Part shown: piece after piece, positions 1 to 11,707 of the stretch
How the letters are laid out: every line of letters starts with the position of its first letter
Position numbering within the stretch: the first letter of the stretch is position 1
Source: Pelagibacteraceae bacterium AG-426-E17
GTDB taxonomy: Bacteria; Pseudomonadota; Alphaproteobacteria; Pelagibacterales; Pelagibacteraceae
NCBI GenBank assembly: GCA_003210095.1
Contig: QCNP01000001.1
Coordinates: 902,326 to 966,325 of the forward strand
Direction of reading: 5' to 3'
Length of the DNA: 64,000 nt
Translations under genes and position numbers: made by a program
The notes under the pieces: model-generated
What the model saw: only the letters and a program-made list of their open reading frames with translations
Databases searched by the model: none
Told to the model about the DNA's origin: nothing

Positions 1-1
1 T

Positions 2-3000
2 GTAGAGGAATGTATACAAAGAGGTTTAACTTATTCATCTGCATTAAAATGTAATTTAAGGTTAGTTGTATATGAAATAGATCAAGAAAATAATACTAAG
101 GATATTTTATCTGCCAAAGAACAAGAAGTTTATATGGGCGAGGTTCCTATGATGACTAATAGTGGGACCTTTATAACAAATGGAGTTCAAAGAGTTGTAG
201 TAAATCAAATGCATAGAAGTCCTGGCGTATTTTTTGACCATGATAAAGGTAAATCACATGCAAGTGGAAAATTATTATTTAATTGCAGAGTAATTCCAAA
301 TAGGGGATCTTGGTTAGACTTTGAGTTTGATGTAAAAGATTTACTATATTTTAGAGTAGACCGAAAAAAGAAAATATTAGTATCGACATTACTTTTAGCA
401 TTAGGTTTTAACAAAACAGATATTGTTAAAGAATTCTATGAAAAAGAAATGTTTGTATTCGATGATAAAATTAAAAAATGGAAAACAAAGTTTAATCCAG
501 AGAACTATAAATCTAAAAATTTTTCTGAAGAAATTATAGACGCAAAATCGAGTAAAGTTGTAATTAAAAAAGGTGAAAAAATTAATTTTTTAAAAGCAAA
601 AAAACTTCAAAGTGATGGTTTAAAAGAAATATATGTTTCAAGTGAATTTCTCTTAGGCAAATATTTAGTGAAACAAATTGTTTCTGGAGATGATGCCTTT
701 AAAGTAGGTACAGAAATAAATGACACAATAATAGAAAAATCTTTAGATGCTAAAAATTATACTATTGAAGTTGCATATACAAATACAATTAATAAAGGTC
801 CGTATTTACTTCAAACTATATTAAATGATAAAAATGAGAATAAAAACGATGCTATTAATGAAATTTATAAGGTTTTAAGACCTGGCGAACCTCCTACAAT
901 AGAAATAGCAACTCAAATATTTAATAATCTTTTTTTTAGTTCAGATAGATATGACTTGTCTGATGTAGGCAGAGTAAAAATGAATTCTAGATTAAACTTA
1001 GATTGTTCAGATAAAATAACAATATTAAGAAATGATGATATTTTAGCAATTATCAAAAAAATGTTAGATTTAAGAGATGGCAAAGATGAAATAGATGACA
1101 TCGACCACTTAGGAAACAGAAGAGTTAGATCTGTGGGAGAATTAGTCGAAAATCAAGCGAGAATTGGTGTTTATAGAATGGAAAGAGCTATCAAAGAAAA
1201 AATGACAACTTTAGATGTTGAGTCAGCTATGCCCCAAGATTTAATTAATGCTAAACCATTAACTATTTCACTAAAAGATTTTTTTGCAACATCACAACTT
1301 TCACAATTTATGGATCAAACAAATCCACTTTCTGAGATAACACATAAAAGAAGAGTTTCAGCATTAGGACCTGGCGGACTAACTAGGGAGAGAGCAGGTT
1401 TTGAAGTAAGAGACGTTCATCCAACTCATTATGGAAGAATATGCCCAATAGAGACTCCGGAAGGTCCAAATATAGGATTGATCAACAGCTTATCCACTTA
1501 TTCTAAAATCAATAAATATGGTTTTATAGAATCTCCTTATAAAAAAGTTATAGAAGGAGTTGTTCAGGATAAAATAGAATACCTTTCTGCAATGGAGGAA
1601 ACTAAGTATACTATTGCCCAAGCTAATTCTAAAGTAGATAAAAATGGTAAATTTATTGAAGATTTAGTTTCAAGTAGACAAAATTTAAATTTTATACTCT
1701 CGAAGCCTGAAAACATAGATTATATTGACGTTTCTCCAAAACAGCTGGTATCAGTTGCGGCTTCTTTAATACCTTTTTTAGAGAATGATGATGCAAATAG
1801 GGCTTTGATGGGTTCAAACATGATGAGGCAAGCTGTTCCTTTACTTAAACCCGAGTCCCCTTTAGTCGGAACAGGAATTGAAAGTGATGTTGCTTTAGAT
1901 TCTGGCGTTACAATTGTCGCAAAAAGAGACGGTATAGTGGATAAAATTGATGGAAAAAGAATTGTAATTAAAGCTACTAGTGAAACAGATTATTCTAAAT
2001 CTGGTGTTGACATTTATAATTTGCAAAAGTTTAAAAGATCAAATCAAAATACGTGCATAAATCAAAAACCATTAGTAAGAGTAGGCGACAAAGTTAAAAG
2101 TGGTGACATAATTGCTGACGGACCATCAACAAAAATTGGTGAGTTGGCTTTAGGAAAGAATGTAACAGTAGCTTTCATGCCATGGCAGGGTTATAATTTT
2201 GAGGATTCTATTTTAATATCAGAAAGATGTGTCACAGATGATGTATTTACATCTGTTCATATAGAGGAGTATGAGGTCATGGCTAGAGACACTAAACTTG
2301 GAGAGGAGGATATCACTAGAGACATTCCCAATGTTAATGAAGATGCTTTAAAAAATCTAGATGAGTCTGGTATTGTTTATATTGGTGCAGAAGTTAAGCC
2401 AGGGGACATATTAGTTGGGAAAGTTACCCCAAAAGGAGATACCGCGTCTGGACCGGAAGAAAAATTATTAAGGTCAATCTTTGGTGAAAAAGCAATTGAT
2501 GTAACTGATACATCATTAAAAATGCCTAGTGGCAGTGGGGGTACTGTTATAGATGTTAGGGTTTTCAATAGACATGGAATTGAAAAAGACGAAAGATCTA
2601 TAACTATAGAAAGAGCCGAAATTGATTTAGTCCAACAAGATAGGATTGTTGAGGTAGAAATTTTAGATAGAAGTATTAAACAAAGAGCTCTTCAAATCTT
2701 ATCGGGACACAAGCTTGAGAAAAAAACAAAAAATTTAATTGCTGGTGATGTAATAAATCAGGATAACATTTCAAAAATATCAGTTTCAGAAATTTTTAAA
2801 TTAGAACTTAGTGATAAAAAAAATAAGGAAATACTTGAAAAATTAGAAGAACAATATCAAAAAGCTAACAAGGATATTCAAGATCGATTTGAGGATAAAG
2901 TATTAAAAATTAGACAAGGTGATGATTTGTTACCAAGTGTGATGAAAATGGTAAAAGTTTTTGTAGCTATAAAAAGAAGATTAAGGCCTGGTGATAAAAT

Positions 3001-3829
3001 GTCTGGACGTCATGGAAATAAAGGTGTTGTTAGTAAGATTGTTCCCGTTGAAGATATGCCTTATAGAGAAAATGGAAAGCCAGTTGATATAGTTTTAAAT
3101 CCATTAGGTGTGCCTAGTAGGATGAATGTTGGTCAAATATTAGAAACTCATCTTGGTTGGGCATGTTCAGAGTTGGGGGATAAATTGAAGTTTTTAATTA
3201 ATGAAAACCAAAAGAAATTAGAAATAAATTCTAAAATAAAAGATTTTTTAAAATCTATATATGGTCAAGAGATATTAGGAAATTTTATTGAAAAACTGTC
3301 TAAAAATGAATTTTCTGACCTTTGTGAAAACTTAATGAATGGTGTGCCTATTTCAACACCGGTTTTTGATGGTGCTAAAGAAAAAGATGTAACCGAAATG
3401 CTGCAATTAGCAAAATTACCTATGTCAGGTCAAACTCAATTATGGGATGGAAGAACAGGAGAAAAGTTTGATAGACAAGTCACAGTAGGAACAATTTATA
3501 TGTTAAAACTTCATCATTTAGTTGAAGATAAGATACATGCGAGATCTACTGGACCATATAGTTTAGTAACTCAACAACCATTAGGTGGAAAAGCACAATT
3601 AGGAGGCCAAAGATTTGGAGAAATGGAAGTTTGGGCATTAGAGGCATACGGAGCATCCTATACTTTACAAGAAATATTAACTGTAAAATCTGACGATGTT
3701 GCTGGAAGAGTGAAAGTGTACGAGACAATTGTAAAAGGTGAAGAAAACTTTGAGTCAGGTATTCCAGAATCTTTTAATGTTCTAGTAAAAGAAATTAAAT
3801 CTTTAGCATTAAATGTGGAGCTAAACTAA
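2..3829 (+). CDS. rpoB: DNA-directed RNA polymerase subunit beta (5' partial)
   Basis: Beta subunit of the core RNA polymerase, which forms one side of the active-site cleft. The reading frame is open from base 2, so the gene begins upstream of the window; the ATG at 134 is internal, because the residues before it continue a normal RpoB sequence. The rifampicin-binding cluster lies at about 1290-1380 ([16 protein letters not shown], then SALGPGG) and has the drug-sensitive residues at the main positions. The catalytic [12 protein letters not shown] motif is near 2990-3030 and the C-terminal [13 protein letters not shown] motif near 3615-3655. About 1275 residues are present, so only roughly the first 90-100 are missing. 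The expected partner rpoC follows after one extra gene. Confidence 0.98.
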   Translation, partial: VEECIQRGLTYSSALKCNLRLVVYEIDQENNTKDILSAKEQEVYMGEVPMMTNSGTFITNGVQRVVVNQMHRSPGVFFDHDKGKSHASGKLLFNCRVIPNRGSWLDFEFDVKDLLYFRVDRKKKILVSTLLLALGFNKTDIVKEFYEKEMFVFDDKIKKWKTKFNPENYKSKNFSEEIIDAKSSKVVIKKGEKINFLKAKKLQSDGLKEIYVSSEFLLGKYLVKQIVSGDDAFKVGTEINDTIIEKSLDAKNYTIEVAYTNTINKGPYLLQTILNDKNENKNDAINEIYKVLRPGEPPTIEIATQIFNNLFFSSDRYDLSDVGRVKMNSRLNLDCSDKITILRNDDILAIIKKMLDLRDGKDEIDDIDHLGNRRVRSVGELVENQARIGVYRMERAIKEKMTTLDVESAMPQDLINAKPLTISLKDFFATSQLSQFMDQTNPLSEITHKRRVSALGPGGLTRERAGFEVRDVHPTHYGRICPIETPEGPNIGLINSLSTYSKINKYGFIESPYKKVIEGVVQDKIEYLSAMEETKYTIAQANSKVDKNGKFIEDLVSSRQNLNFILSKPENIDYIDVSPKQLVSVAASLIPFLENDDANRALMGSNMMRQAVPLLKPESPLVGTGIESDVALDSGVTIVAKRDGIVDKIDGKRIVIKATSETDYSKSGVDIYNLQKFKRSNQNTCINQKPLVRVGDKVKSGDIIADGPSTKIGELALGKNVTVAFMPWQGYNFEDSILISERCVTDDVFTSVHIEEYEVMARDTKLGEEDITRDIPNVNEDALKNLDESGIVYIGAEVKPGDILVGKVTPKGDTASGPEEKLLRSIFGEKAIDVTDTSLKMPSGSGGTVIDVRVFNRHGIEKDERSITIERAEIDLVQQDRIVEVEILDRSIKQRALQILSGHKLEKKTKNLIAGDVINQDNISKISVSEIFKLELSDKKNKEILEKLEEQYQKANKDIQDRFEDKVLKIRQGDDLLPSVMKMVKVFVAIKRRLRPGDKMSGRHGNKGVVSKIVPVEDMPYRENGKPVDIVLNPLGVPSRMNVGQILETHLGWACSELGDKLKFLINENQKKLEINSKIKDFLKSIYGQEILGNFIEKLSKNEFSDLCENLMNGVPISTPVFDGAKEKDVTEMLQLAKLPMSGQTQLWDGRTGEKFDRQVTVGTIYMLKLHHLVEDKIHARSTGPYSLVTQQPLGGKAQLGGQRFGEMEVWALEAYGASYTLQEILTVKSDDVAGRVKVYETIVKGEENFESGIPESFNVLVKEIKSLALNVELN

Positions 3830-3830
3830 T

Positions 3831-4145
3831 ATGAAAAAGTTTATAATATCTTTTATTATTTTTTTTAATATACAAAATCTAGTAATAGCTAATGAATTAA
3901 TAAAATTAGGAGAAGATATTTTTTTAAATAAGGAGCAATGTGTAAATTGTCATATTTTAAACGCATCTGATGGTGGAAATAATCAGCTTTCTAAAGACCA
4001 TGTAATTAACATAGTAACCAACGGATATGGGGTTATGCCAGCCTATAAAGATATTTTAACTAAAAATGAAATTGAAGCAGTAGCAACGTATGTTGCGACA
4101 GAGGGAAAAAATTGGAAAAATAAATTAAGTTCATTTGTGCAATAA
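3831..4145 (+). CDS. Small periplasmic class I cytochrome c between rpoB and rpoC
   Basis: A 104-residue monohaem c-type cytochrome. An N-terminal hydrophobic signal peptide (about residues 1-20, ending near VIANE) sends it to the periplasm. The haem attachment motif CVNCH is at about residues 37-41, and a C-terminal VMPAY segment supplies the likely distal Met ligand, followed by the usual EIEAVATYV helix. These are the core features of soluble electron-carrier cytochromes; the redox partner cannot be told. It starts 1 nt after rpoB and its end lies 1 nt before the rpoC ATG, so it is almost certainly cotranscribed with the polymerase genes. That position is odd: rpoB and rpoC are normally adjacent. 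The domain call is firm, the role unknown. Confidence 0.88.
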   Translation: MKKFIISFIIFFNIQNLVIANELIKLGEDIFLNKEQCVNCHILNASDGGNNQLSKDHVINIVTNGYGVMPAYKDILTKNEIEAVATYVATEGKNWKNKLSSFVQ

Positions 4146-4146
4146 T

Positions 4147-7100
4147 ATGAAAAAAGAAATTAATAATATTTTTAAATCTAGCGAAATATCAGATGCTCAA
4201 AATTTTAATAGTATAAAAATTTCTTTAGCCAGTCCTGAAAAAATAAAGTCCTGGACATATGGTGAAATAAAAAAACCAGAGACAATAAATTACAGAACTT
4301 TCAGACCAGAGAAAGATGGACTTTTCTGTGCTAGAATTTTTGGACCAATCAAAGATTATGAATGCCTTTGTGGTAAATATAAAAGAATGAAATTTCGAGG
4401 GATTATTTGTGAAAAATGTGGAGTAGAAGTTACTAAATCTAATGTGAGAAGAGAGAGAATGGGCCACATAAATTTGGCTACCCCTGTTGCACATATATGG
4501 TTCCTAAAATCTTTACCAAGTAGAATTTCTTTAGCAATAGATATGAAATTAAAAGAGGTTGAAAGAGTTTTGTATTTCGAAAACTTTATTGTAATCGAAC
4601 CAGGTTTAACAGGATTAAAGAAAAATCAACTATTGTCTGAAGAAGAACTTATTAAATATCAAAATGAATTTGGTGACGAAGCATTTACTGCTGGAATTGG
4701 TGCTGAAGCAATTTTAGAAATATTAAAATCAATTGATTTAGAAAAAGAAAAGGAATTATTAGTAAAAACAATAAATGAAACAAAATCTAAAGTATCAGAG
4801 GAAAGATCAATAAAAAGACTTAAGTTGATAGATTCATTCTTAAAAACTGGTAACAAACCAGAGTGGATGATATTAACGGTTATACCAGTAATACCTCCTG
4901 AATTACGTCCTTTAGTACCATTAGATGGTGGAAGATTTGCTACATCTGATTTAAATGATTTGTATAGAAGAGTTATAAACAGAAATAACAGACTAAAAAG
5001 ATTAATGGATTTAAAAGCACCAGATATTATTGTTAGGAACGAAAAGAGAATGCTTCAAGAATCTGTGGACGCACTTTTCGATAATGGTAGAAGAGGAAGA
5101 GTTATAACTGGCACTGGTAAAAGACCTCTTAAATCACTTGCAGAAATGTTAAAAGGTAAACAAGGAAGATTTAGACAAAACCTTTTAGGAAAAAGAGTAG
5201 ATTATTCTGGTAGATCAGTAATAGTAGTTGGTCCAGACTTAAAATTACACGAATGTGGATTGCCTAAAAAAATGGCTTTAGAATTGTTTAAGCCTTTTTT
5301 GTATGCAAGATTAAATAAGCTCGGTCTAGCGTCGACAATTAAACAAGCGAAAAAGTTAGTTGAAAAAGAGACTAATGCTGTATGGGATGCATTAGAACTA
5401 ATTGTAAGGGAGCATCCTGTTATATTAAATAGAGCACCTACACTTCATAGATTAGGTGTACAAGCTTTTGAGCCAAAATTGATTGAGGGTGACGCTATCG
5501 AATTACATCCATTAACTTGTGCCGCATTTAATGCTGATTTTGATGGTGACCAAATGGCAGTACACATACCATTAAGTTTAGAAGCACAACTAGAAGCAAG
5601 AGTTTTAATGATGTCTACAAACAATATTTTAAGTCCTTCTAACGGAAAACCAATAATAGTTCCTAGCCAAGATATGATATTAGGTATTTATTATTTATCA
5701 TTACCACCTTATCAAGATAAAAAAGTTGAAGGTTATTTTGTCAATAATTCCGAAATCGAACAAGCTTTAGAAAGTGGAAGCATTAAAATACATTCTAGAA
5801 TTGTTTCAAGGTTTGAAACTGTTGATGAAAAAGGTAACACAAAATTTGAAAACAAAATAAGTACAGTCGGAAGATTTCTTTTAGCAAATCTTCTACCTAA
5901 AAATAAAGATATCACTTTTTCATTAATAGATAGAGTTTTACCTAAAAAAATTGTCTCAGAAATAATTGATATTGTATTTAGATTTACAGGACAAAAAAGT
6001 ACTGTAATTTTTTGTGATAAGTTAAAAGATTTAGGTTTTAAACACGCATTTAAAGCAGGTATTTCATTTGGTAAGGATGATTTAATTATACCAGAAAATA
6101 AACAACAATTATTAGATGAAACAACACAATTAATCAAAGATTATGAAAATCAATATTCTGAGGGCTTAATTACAAGAGGAGAAAAATATAATAAAGTTGT
6201 TGATGCATGGTCAAAGTGCACTGATAAAGTTGCGTCTGAGATGATGAAAAGAATTTCTGCAACTGAAAAAACTGATAAAGGATTAAACATAAATTCTGTT
6301 TTCATGATGGCTGACTCAGGTGCAAGAGGTTCAGCAGCACAGATGAAACAATTAGCTGGTATGAGGGGATTAATAGCAAAACCGTCCGGTGAAATTATTG
6401 AGTCACCGATTACTTCAAATTTTAAAGAGGGATTAACTGCATTAGAATACTTCAATTCTACGCATGGAGCTAGAAAAGGTCTTGCAGATACAGCATTAAA
6501 AACAGCTAATTCAGGATATTTAACAAGAAGATTATGTGATGTTGCTCAGGATTTAACAATTACAAAAAAAGACTGTGACTGCAAGAGCAAGGGAAGTATT
6601 ACTTTATCTGAAATAATTGAAGGTGGAAATATTATTGTGAGTTTATCAGAGAGAGCGCTAGGAAGAATAGTTGCTGATAACGTTAAAAATCCTATATCTG
6701 GAGAAGTAATAATTAAAAAAGGTGAAATGATTGATGAAGCATGCTGTGAAAAAATCGATGCAGCTGGTGTTAAAGCCATAAATGTTTACTCAGTAATAAC
6801 ATGTGGTTCTAAAGAAGGTGTTTGTGCTATGAGCTACGGTAGAGATCTTTCTAGAGGTCAAATGGTTAATGTAGGTGAAGCTATAGGAATGATTTCTGCA
6901 CAATCAATTGGTGAACCTGGGACGCAATTAACAATGAGAACTTTTCACGTAGGAGGTACAGCTCAAATTAAACAAGACTCTCAAATAGTTGTAAAAAAAG
7001 ATGGTATGTTAAAAATAATCAATACAAACCTACTTGAAGATTCTAAAAAAAATCAAATAGTTATGGGTAGAAATACTCAGATATCTTTAGAGGATGAAAA

Positions 7101-8316
7101 AGGTGTGCAAATTGCAATTTATAAAGTTCCTTATGGATCAAAACTTTTTTTTAAAAATGGAGATAAAGTTAAAAAAAATTCAAAAGTTTGTGAGTGGGAT
7201 CCTTATACCACCCCTGTTATAGCGGAAAAAAGTGGCATTGTTAATTTTGTAGACTTAATTGATGGAGTCTCTCTTTCAGAAACTTTAGATGATACTACAG
7301 GAATATCGTCAAAATCAGTTATTGATTGGAGATCACAATCAAAAAATACTGAACTTAAACCTAGAATAACATTAAGAGATGAAAAAGGAAACGTAGTTAA
7401 AAAAGCAGATGATAATGAAGCTAGATATTATTTAGTTCCAGATTCTATTTTGTCTGTAAAGGATGGGCAAAAAATTAGTGCTGGAGATGTTATAGCTAGA
7501 CTTCCTAAAGAAACTTCAAAGACAAAAGATATTACTGGTGGATTACCTAGAGTTGCAGAATTATTTGAAGCTAGAAAAGCAAAAGATAGTGCGATAATAG
7601 CTGAAAATGACGGTAAGGTAATGTTTGGTAAAGAGGTTAGGGGCAAACAAAGAGTATCAATAGTTTCTGACTCTGGGGAAACTTCAAATTATTTAATTCC
7701 TAAAGGGAAACATATTAATTTTAACCCAGGTGAGGAAATTAAAAAAGGTGAATATCTTCTCGATGGTCAACCTTTACCACATGATATTTTAAGAATTCTA
7801 GGTATAAAAGAATTAACCGAATATTTCGTAAATCAAGTTCAGGAAGTTTATAGATTACAAGGTGTAATTATAAATGACAAACATATAGAAACAATTTTAA
7901 GACAGATGCTTAAAAAAGTTGAAATAAAAAGCTCTGGAGACTCTGATTACCTACCTGGTGAGATAATCGATAGATTCACTCTAGAAAATGTAAATGAGGA
8001 GTTAGTAAAAAATGGAAAAAATCCCGCTGTAGGAGAAAGAGTACTTATGGGTATTACTAAAGCTTCATTACAAACCGAATCTTTCATCTCTGCTGCTTCG
8101 TTCCAAGAGACGACAAGAGTTTTAACTGATGCTGCTATTAGAGGAAAAATTGACACACTAACAGGGTTAAAGGAAAACGTAATTGTTGGAAGACTTGTTC
8201 CAGCTGGAACTGGATCAATCAAAAATAAGTGGAATAAAAAAGCCCTTGAGGACGATCAGAAATTTTTATCTGAACAAGAAAAAATAGATCAAGCTGAAAC
8301 CCCTGTAAATCCATAA
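4147..8316 (+). CDS. rpoC: DNA-directed RNA polymerase subunit beta'
   Basis: Catalytic beta' subunit of RNA polymerase, 1389 residues, a normal length for proteobacteria. The active-site motif NADFDGDQM that binds the catalytic magnesium is at about 5527-5553. An N-terminal zinc site (CLCGKYK then CEKCG) lies at about 4360-4425 and the second zinc site ([15 protein letters not shown]) at about 6570-6830. The trigger-loop region includes [21 protein letters not shown] chose the ATG at 4147; a TTG at 4135 in the same frame would overlap the cytochrome c gene and adds only four residues. A weak AT-only hairpin follows the stop codon. Confidence 0.98.
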   Translation: MKKEINNIFKSSEISDAQNFNSIKISLASPEKIKSWTYGEIKKPETINYRTFRPEKDGLFCARIFGPIKDYECLCGKYKRMKFRGIICEKCGVEVTKSNVRRERMGHINLATPVAHIWFLKSLPSRISLAIDMKLKEVERVLYFENFIVIEPGLTGLKKNQLLSEEELIKYQNEFGDEAFTAGIGAEAILEILKSIDLEKEKELLVKTINETKSKVSEERSIKRLKLIDSFLKTGNKPEWMILTVIPVIPPELRPLVPLDGGRFATSDLNDLYRRVINRNNRLKRLMDLKAPDIIVRNEKRMLQESVDALFDNGRRGRVITGTGKRPLKSLAEMLKGKQGRFRQNLLGKRVDYSGRSVIVVGPDLKLHECGLPKKMALELFKPFLYARLNKLGLASTIKQAKKLVEKETNAVWDALELIVREHPVILNRAPTLHRLGVQAFEPKLIEGDAIELHPLTCAAFNADFDGDQMAVHIPLSLEAQLEARVLMMSTNNILSPSNGKPIIVPSQDMILGIYYLSLPPYQDKKVEGYFVNNSEIEQALESGSIKIHSRIVSRFETVDEKGNTKFENKISTVGRFLLANLLPKNKDITFSLIDRVLPKKIVSEIIDIVFRFTGQKSTVIFCDKLKDLGFKHAFKAGISFGKDDLIIPENKQQLLDETTQLIKDYENQYSEGLITRGEKYNKVVDAWSKCTDKVASEMMKRISATEKTDKGLNINSVFMMADSGARGSAAQMKQLAGMRGLIAKPSGEIIESPITSNFKEGLTALEYFNSTHGARKGLADTALKTANSGYLTRRLCDVAQDLTITKKDCDCKSKGSITLSEIIEGGNIIVSLSERALGRIVADNVKNPISGEVIIKKGEMIDEACCEKIDAAGVKAINVYSVITCGSKEGVCAMSYGRDLSRGQMVNVGEAIGMISAQSIGEPGTQLTMRTFHVGGTAQIKQDSQIVVKKDGMLKIINTNLLEDSKKNQIVMGRNTQISLEDEKGVQIAIYKVPYGSKLFFKNGDKVKKNSKVCEWDPYTTPVIAEKSGIVNFVDLIDGVSLSETLDDTTGISSKSVIDWRSQSKNTELKPRITLRDEKGNVVKKADDNEARYYLVPDSILSVKDGQKISAGDVIARLPKETSKTKDITGGLPRVAELFEARKAKDSAIIAENDGKVMFGKEVRGKQRVSIVSDSGETSNYLIPKGKHINFNPGEEIKKGEYLLDGQPLPHDILRILGIKELTEYFVNQVQEVYRLQGVIINDKHIETILRQMLKKVEIKSSGDSDYLPGEIIDRFTLENVNEELVKNGKNPAVGERVLMGITKASLQTESFISAASFQETTRVLTDAAIRGKIDTLTGLKENVIVGRLVPAGTGSIKNKWNKKALEDDQKFLSEQEKIDQAETPVNP

Positions 8317-8337
8317 TAATAAAGCATTATTTTTATT
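8315..8337 (+). terminator. Weak AT-only hairpin after rpoC
   Basis: AATAAT (8315-8320) and ATTATT (8326-8331) can pair around the loop AAAGC, followed by a T-rich stretch. All six stem pairs are A-T, so it would be a poor intrinsic terminator, and it overlaps the last bases of rpoC. It is the only candidate terminator in the spacer. Confidence 0.3.
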
Positions 8338-8345
8338 GTTTTAAT

Positions 8346-8373
8346 TTGACAATTTCAAAAACTGTAGTATTTT
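8346..8373 (+). promoter_or_regulatory. Candidate sigma-70 promoter for the str-S10-spc gene run
   Basis: A perfect TTGACA -35 box is at 8346-8351 and a TATTTT -10-like box at 8368-8373, 16 bp apart. It lies in the only sizeable spacer (153 bp) before 25 contiguous ribosomal and translation genes, where a promoter is needed. The -10 match is poor (4 of 6), so the exact box is uncertain. It would give a leader of roughly 90 nt that contains the inverted repeats at 8391-8413. Confidence 0.45.
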
Positions 8374-8390
8374 CACCAAGATTTTGGTTG

Positions 8391-8413
8391 GATAGTAGTA
8401 CTATCTAGGTACT
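8391..8413 (+). repeat. Two overlapping, mutually exclusive inverted repeats in the rpsL leader
   Basis: GATAGT (8391-8396) pairs with ACTATC (8400-8405) over a 3-nt loop, and AGTAC (8397-8401) pairs with GTACT (8409-8413) over a 7-nt loop. The two hairpins share bases and cannot form together. They sit about 60-80 nt upstream of rpsL in the presumed leader. Function is unknown; autoregulation of the operon or a protein-binding site are possible. Confidence 0.4.
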
Positions 8414-8469
8414 AAACACGACCACAGATATTACACTAAAAATTATCTCTTCCTTAATCATTTTAAATT

Positions 8470-8841
8470 ATGCCGACTATTAACCAATTGTTAAAAAAAA
8501 AAAGGATTAAGCCAAAGGCTAGGGACAGAGTTCCTGCACTTGAAAAATCTCCACAAAAAAGAGGTGTATGCTTAAAAGTTTACACAACTACACCTAAAAA
8601 ACCTAATTCAGCATTAAGAAAAGTCGCTAGAGTAAGACTATCAAACGGTCACGAAGTTACATCTTATATTCCTGGCGAAGGTCACAACTTGCAAGAACAC
8701 TCTGTTGTTTTAATAAGAGGTGGAAGAGTTAAAGATTTGCCAGGAGTGAGATATCATATTTTAAGAGGAAACTTAGATACTCAAGGCGTGACAGCAAGAA
8801 AACAGCAAAGATCAAAATACGGCGCAAAAAAAGGTAAATAA
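8470..8841 (+). CDS. rpsL: 30S ribosomal protein S12
   Basis: Decoding-centre protein of the small subunit, 123 residues, full length. The conserved [17 protein letters not shown] segment (about residues 41-57) and [14 protein letters not shown] (about 83-96) are intact, including the lysines near 43 and 88 whose mutation gives streptomycin resistance in other bacteria, and the Asp that is often methylthiolated. First gene of the long ribosomal run. An 11-A run at 8493-8503 encodes Lys-Lys-Lys near the N terminus. There is no obvious Shine-Dalgarno sequence. Confidence 0.98.
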   Translation: MPTINQLLKKKRIKPKARDRVPALEKSPQKRGVCLKVYTTTPKKPNSALRKVARVRLSNGHEVTSYIPGEGHNLQEHSVVLIRGGRVKDLPGVRYHILRGNLDTQGVTARKQQRSKYGAKKGK

Positions 8842-8843
8842 TT

Positions 8844-9314
8844 ATGTCTAGAAAAAAAAGCGCTCCAAAAAAACTTATCTCTATAGATCCAAAATATAAA
8901 TCTGCGATTATACCAAAGTTAATTAATTCATTAATGTACGATGGAAAAAAAACTATTGCAGAAAAAATAGTCTACGATGCAATAGATAAAATTAAGTCTA
9001 AATCTAAAGACGAACCGATTACTGTATTCAATCAAGCAATAAGCAATATTAAACCCACTGTAGAAGTTAGATCAAGAAGAGTTGGTGGTGCAACATATCA
9101 GGTTCCTGTTGAAGTAAAATCAAAAAGATCACAAGCACTTGCTATAAGGTGGTTAATAGATGCTTCTAGAAAAAGAAAAGACAAAAAAATGTCTGATAAA
9201 ATATTCAATGAAATTTTCGATGCCTACCAAAACAGAGGCTCTGCCATAAAAAAAAAAGAGGATACACACAAAATGGCCGAGTCCAATAAGGCGTTCGCAC
9301 ATTTTAGATGGTAA
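8844..9314 (+). CDS. rpsG: 30S ribosomal protein S7
   Basis: Primary 16S rRNA-binding protein that organises the head of the small subunit, 156 residues, the standard length. Recognised by [19 protein letters not shown] in the middle and the C-terminal [13 protein letters not shown]. It starts 2 nt after rpsL and is followed 4 nt later by fusA, the classical str operon order. In E. coli S7 is the autoregulator of this operon; whether that holds here cannot be seen. Confidence 0.98.
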   Translation: MSRKKSAPKKLISIDPKYKSAIIPKLINSLMYDGKKTIAEKIVYDAIDKIKSKSKDEPITVFNQAISNIKPTVEVRSRRVGGATYQVPVEVKSKRSQALAIRWLIDASRKRKDKKMSDKIFNEIFDAYQNRGSAIKKKEDTHKMAESNKAFAHFRW

Positions 9315-9318
9315 AATT

Positions 9319-11397
9319 ATGACGAGAACCCATAAATTAGATAAATATAGAAATATTGGAATAATGGCACACATTGATGCCGGTAAAACTACTACTACCG
9401 AAAGAATATTATACTATACAGGAAAAAGTCATAAAATTGGTGAGGTACATGATGGTGCCGCTACAATGGATTGGATGGAGCAAGAACAAGAAAGAGGAAT
9501 AACCATCACATCTGCTGCAACTACATGTTTTTGGAAAGATCATAGAATAAATATTATAGATACCCCTGGTCATGTGGATTTTACTATTGAGGTCGAGAGA
9601 TCGTTAAAAGTATTAGATGGAGCAGTTGCAGTTTTTGATGGTGTAGCTGGAGTCGAACCTCAATCAGAAACTGTATGGAGACAAGCTGATAAATATAAGG
9701 TTCCGAGAATTTGTTTTGTAAACAAACTTGATAGAACAGGCGCTGATTTTTTTAGATGTGTGGAAATGATAAAAGATAGACTTGGTGCAAAACCTTTAGT
9801 AATGCAAGTCCCTATTGGTATAGAGTCATCTCTTCAAGGAGTTGTTGATTTAATTAAAATGAAGGCAATTGTTTGGAAAAACGAGGATTTAGGTGCTGCA
9901 TGGGAAGAAAAAGAAATACCTGAGGATTTAAAAGAAATAACTTCTAAATATAGACAAGAATTAGTTGAGACAGCCGTTGAGCAAGATGAAAAACTAATGG
10001 AGAAATATTTAAATGGCGAAGAAGTTAACATAGAGGAGTTAAAAAAATGTGTAAGACAAGGTTGTTTAAATTTTGATTTTGTACCAGTATTAACAGGATC
10101 TGCTTTTAAAAATAAAGGCGTACAACCATTACTTGATGCAGTCGTAGATTATTTACCAAGTCCAGTAGATATCGGATCTATTAAAGGTACTAAACAAAAT
10201 TCAGACGAGGAAATAACTATGAAATTTGAGGATAATGCACCATTTTCTGCTTTAGCTTTTAAAGTTGCTAATGATCCTTTTGTTGGATCTTTGACATTTA
10301 TTAGAATTTATTCAGGAACAATAAAATCAGGAACAGGTATTTATAATACATCCAAAGATAAAGAGGAAAGAGTAGGACGTATGCTTTTGATGCATGCTAA
10401 TTCAAGAGAAGATATAAAGGAGGCTAACGCAGGTGATATCGTTGCACTTGCTGGACTAAAATATACAATTACAGGTCACACTTTAGCAAATGAAGAGATG
10501 CCAGTTTTGTTGGAACCTATGGAATTCCCTGATCCTGTTATCGAAATTGCAGTAGAACCAAAAACAAAAGGTGATCAAGAAAAAATGGGAGAGGCACTTG
10601 GTAGATTAGCTAAAGAGGATCCATCATTCAGAGTAACATCAGATGAAGAGTCTGGACAGACAATAATAAAAGGCATGGGAGAATTACATTTAGATATAAT
10701 TGTAGATAGGATGAAACGTGAGTTTAAAGTTGAAGCAAATGTCGGCGCTCCTCAAGTTGCTTATAGAGAAACTATACTAAAACCTTCCGAATTTGATTAT
10801 ACACATAAAAAACAAAGTGGAGGCGCGGGTCAGTTTGCAAGAGTAAAATTATCTATTGAGCCTCTTGAACCTGGGAAAGGAAGAGAAGTTGAAAGTAAGA
10901 TTAAAGGGGGTGCAATTCCTAAAGAATTCATTCCAGGTGTGGAGAAAGGTATAGAAACAGTCTCTGACTCAGGTATATTAGCTGGTTTTCCTATAATAGA
11001 TTATAAAGTTACAATTTTAGATGGCTTACATCACGATGTTGACTCTAGTGTTTTAGCTTTTGAATTAGCTTCAAGACAATGTTTTAAAGAAGCGTGTGCA
11101 AGAGCTACTTTAAAATTATTAGAACCGATAATGAGAGTGGAAGTTGTTACACCAGAAGATTATATGGGTGATGTCATAGGCGATTTAAACAGTAGAAGAG
11201 GACAAATAAACACTCAAGAGCAACGTGGAAATGCCACAGTAATTACAGCTATGGTGCCTTTAGCAAATATGTTTGGATACATTAATGCATTGAGATCCAT
11301 GTCTCAAGGAAGAGCTCAATATTCAATGTTCTTTGATCATTATGATAAAGTACCTCAAAATGTTCAAGATGAAGTAACTAAAAAAACAGGATCATAA
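9319..11397 (+). CDS. fusA: Translation elongation factor G
   Basis: GTPase that drives translocation of the ribosome and, with RRF, recycling. It has 692 residues and complete domains: P-loop AHIDAGKT (residues 17-24), switch II DTPGH (81-85) and NKLD (135-138), followed by the beta-barrel domain II and the C-terminal domains III-V. It sits after rpsG. The next gene, rpsJ, starts 1 nt beyond its stop codon, so the EF-Tu gene that usually follows fusA is not here. Confidence 0.98.
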   Translation: MTRTHKLDKYRNIGIMAHIDAGKTTTTERILYYTGKSHKIGEVHDGAATMDWMEQEQERGITITSAATTCFWKDHRINIIDTPGHVDFTIEVERSLKVLDGAVAVFDGVAGVEPQSETVWRQADKYKVPRICFVNKLDRTGADFFRCVEMIKDRLGAKPLVMQVPIGIESSLQGVVDLIKMKAIVWKNEDLGAAWEEKEIPEDLKEITSKYRQELVETAVEQDEKLMEKYLNGEEVNIEELKKCVRQGCLNFDFVPVLTGSAFKNKGVQPLLDAVVDYLPSPVDIGSIKGTKQNSDEEITMKFEDNAPFSALAFKVANDPFVGSLTFIRIYSGTIKSGTGIYNTSKDKEERVGRMLLMHANSREDIKEANAGDIVALAGLKYTITGHTLANEEMPVLLEPMEFPDPVIEIAVEPKTKGDQEKMGEALGRLAKEDPSFRVTSDEESGQTIIKGMGELHLDIIVDRMKREFKVEANVGAPQVAYRETILKPSEFDYTHKKQSGGAGQFARVKLSIEPLEPGKGREVESKIKGGAIPKEFIPGVEKGIETVSDSGILAGFPIIDYKVTILDGLHHDVDSSVLAFELASRQCFKEACARATLKLLEPIMRVEVVTPEDYMGDVIGDLNSRRGQINTQEQRGNATVITAMVPLANMFGYINALRSMSQGRAQYSMFFDHYDKVPQNVQDEVTKKTGS

Positions 11398-11398
11398 G

Positions 11399-11707
11399 AT
11401 GGAAAAACAAAATATAAGAATAAAGTTAAGAGCATACGATAATAAAGTTTTGGATCAATCTACTGAGGAAATAGTTAATACAGTTAAAAGAACAGGTGCT
11501 AATATTAAAGGTCCAATTCCATTACCCACAAAGATCGAAAGGTATACAGTTTTGAGATCACCACATATCGACAAAAAAAGTAGAGAGCAATTTGAGACAA
11601 GAACTCATAAAAGATTAATTGATATTATAGAACCTACACCACAAACAGTAGAAGCATTAATGAAACTTGATCTTGCTTCAGGTGTAGACGTGGAGATAAA
11701 AATATAA
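11399..11707 (+). CDS. rpsJ: 30S ribosomal protein S10
   Basis: Small-subunit head protein that is also the NusE transcription antitermination factor in other bacteria. 102 residues, full length, with the conserved loop segments [19 protein letters not shown] and [13 protein letters not shown]. It starts 1 nt after fusA and overlaps rplC by 1 nt, so the usual independent S10 operon promoter would have to lie inside fusA, or the genes are simply read through from rpsL. Confidence 0.98.
   Translation: MEKQNIRIKLRAYDNKVLDQSTEEIVNTVKRTGANIKGPIPLPTKIERYTVLRSPHIDKKSREQFETRTHKRLIDIIEPTPQTVEALMKLDLASGVDVEIKI

Noticed and set aside
134..3829. rpoB starting at the ATG at 134
   Set aside because: The frame is open from base 2 and the upstream residues continue a normal RpoB sequence, so this ATG is internal.
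5733..6455. Antisense open frames (134 and 101 codons) opposite rpoC
   Set aside because: Both are shadows of rpoC; Ser/Leu/Ile-rich translations are typical of the reverse strand of an AT-rich gene.
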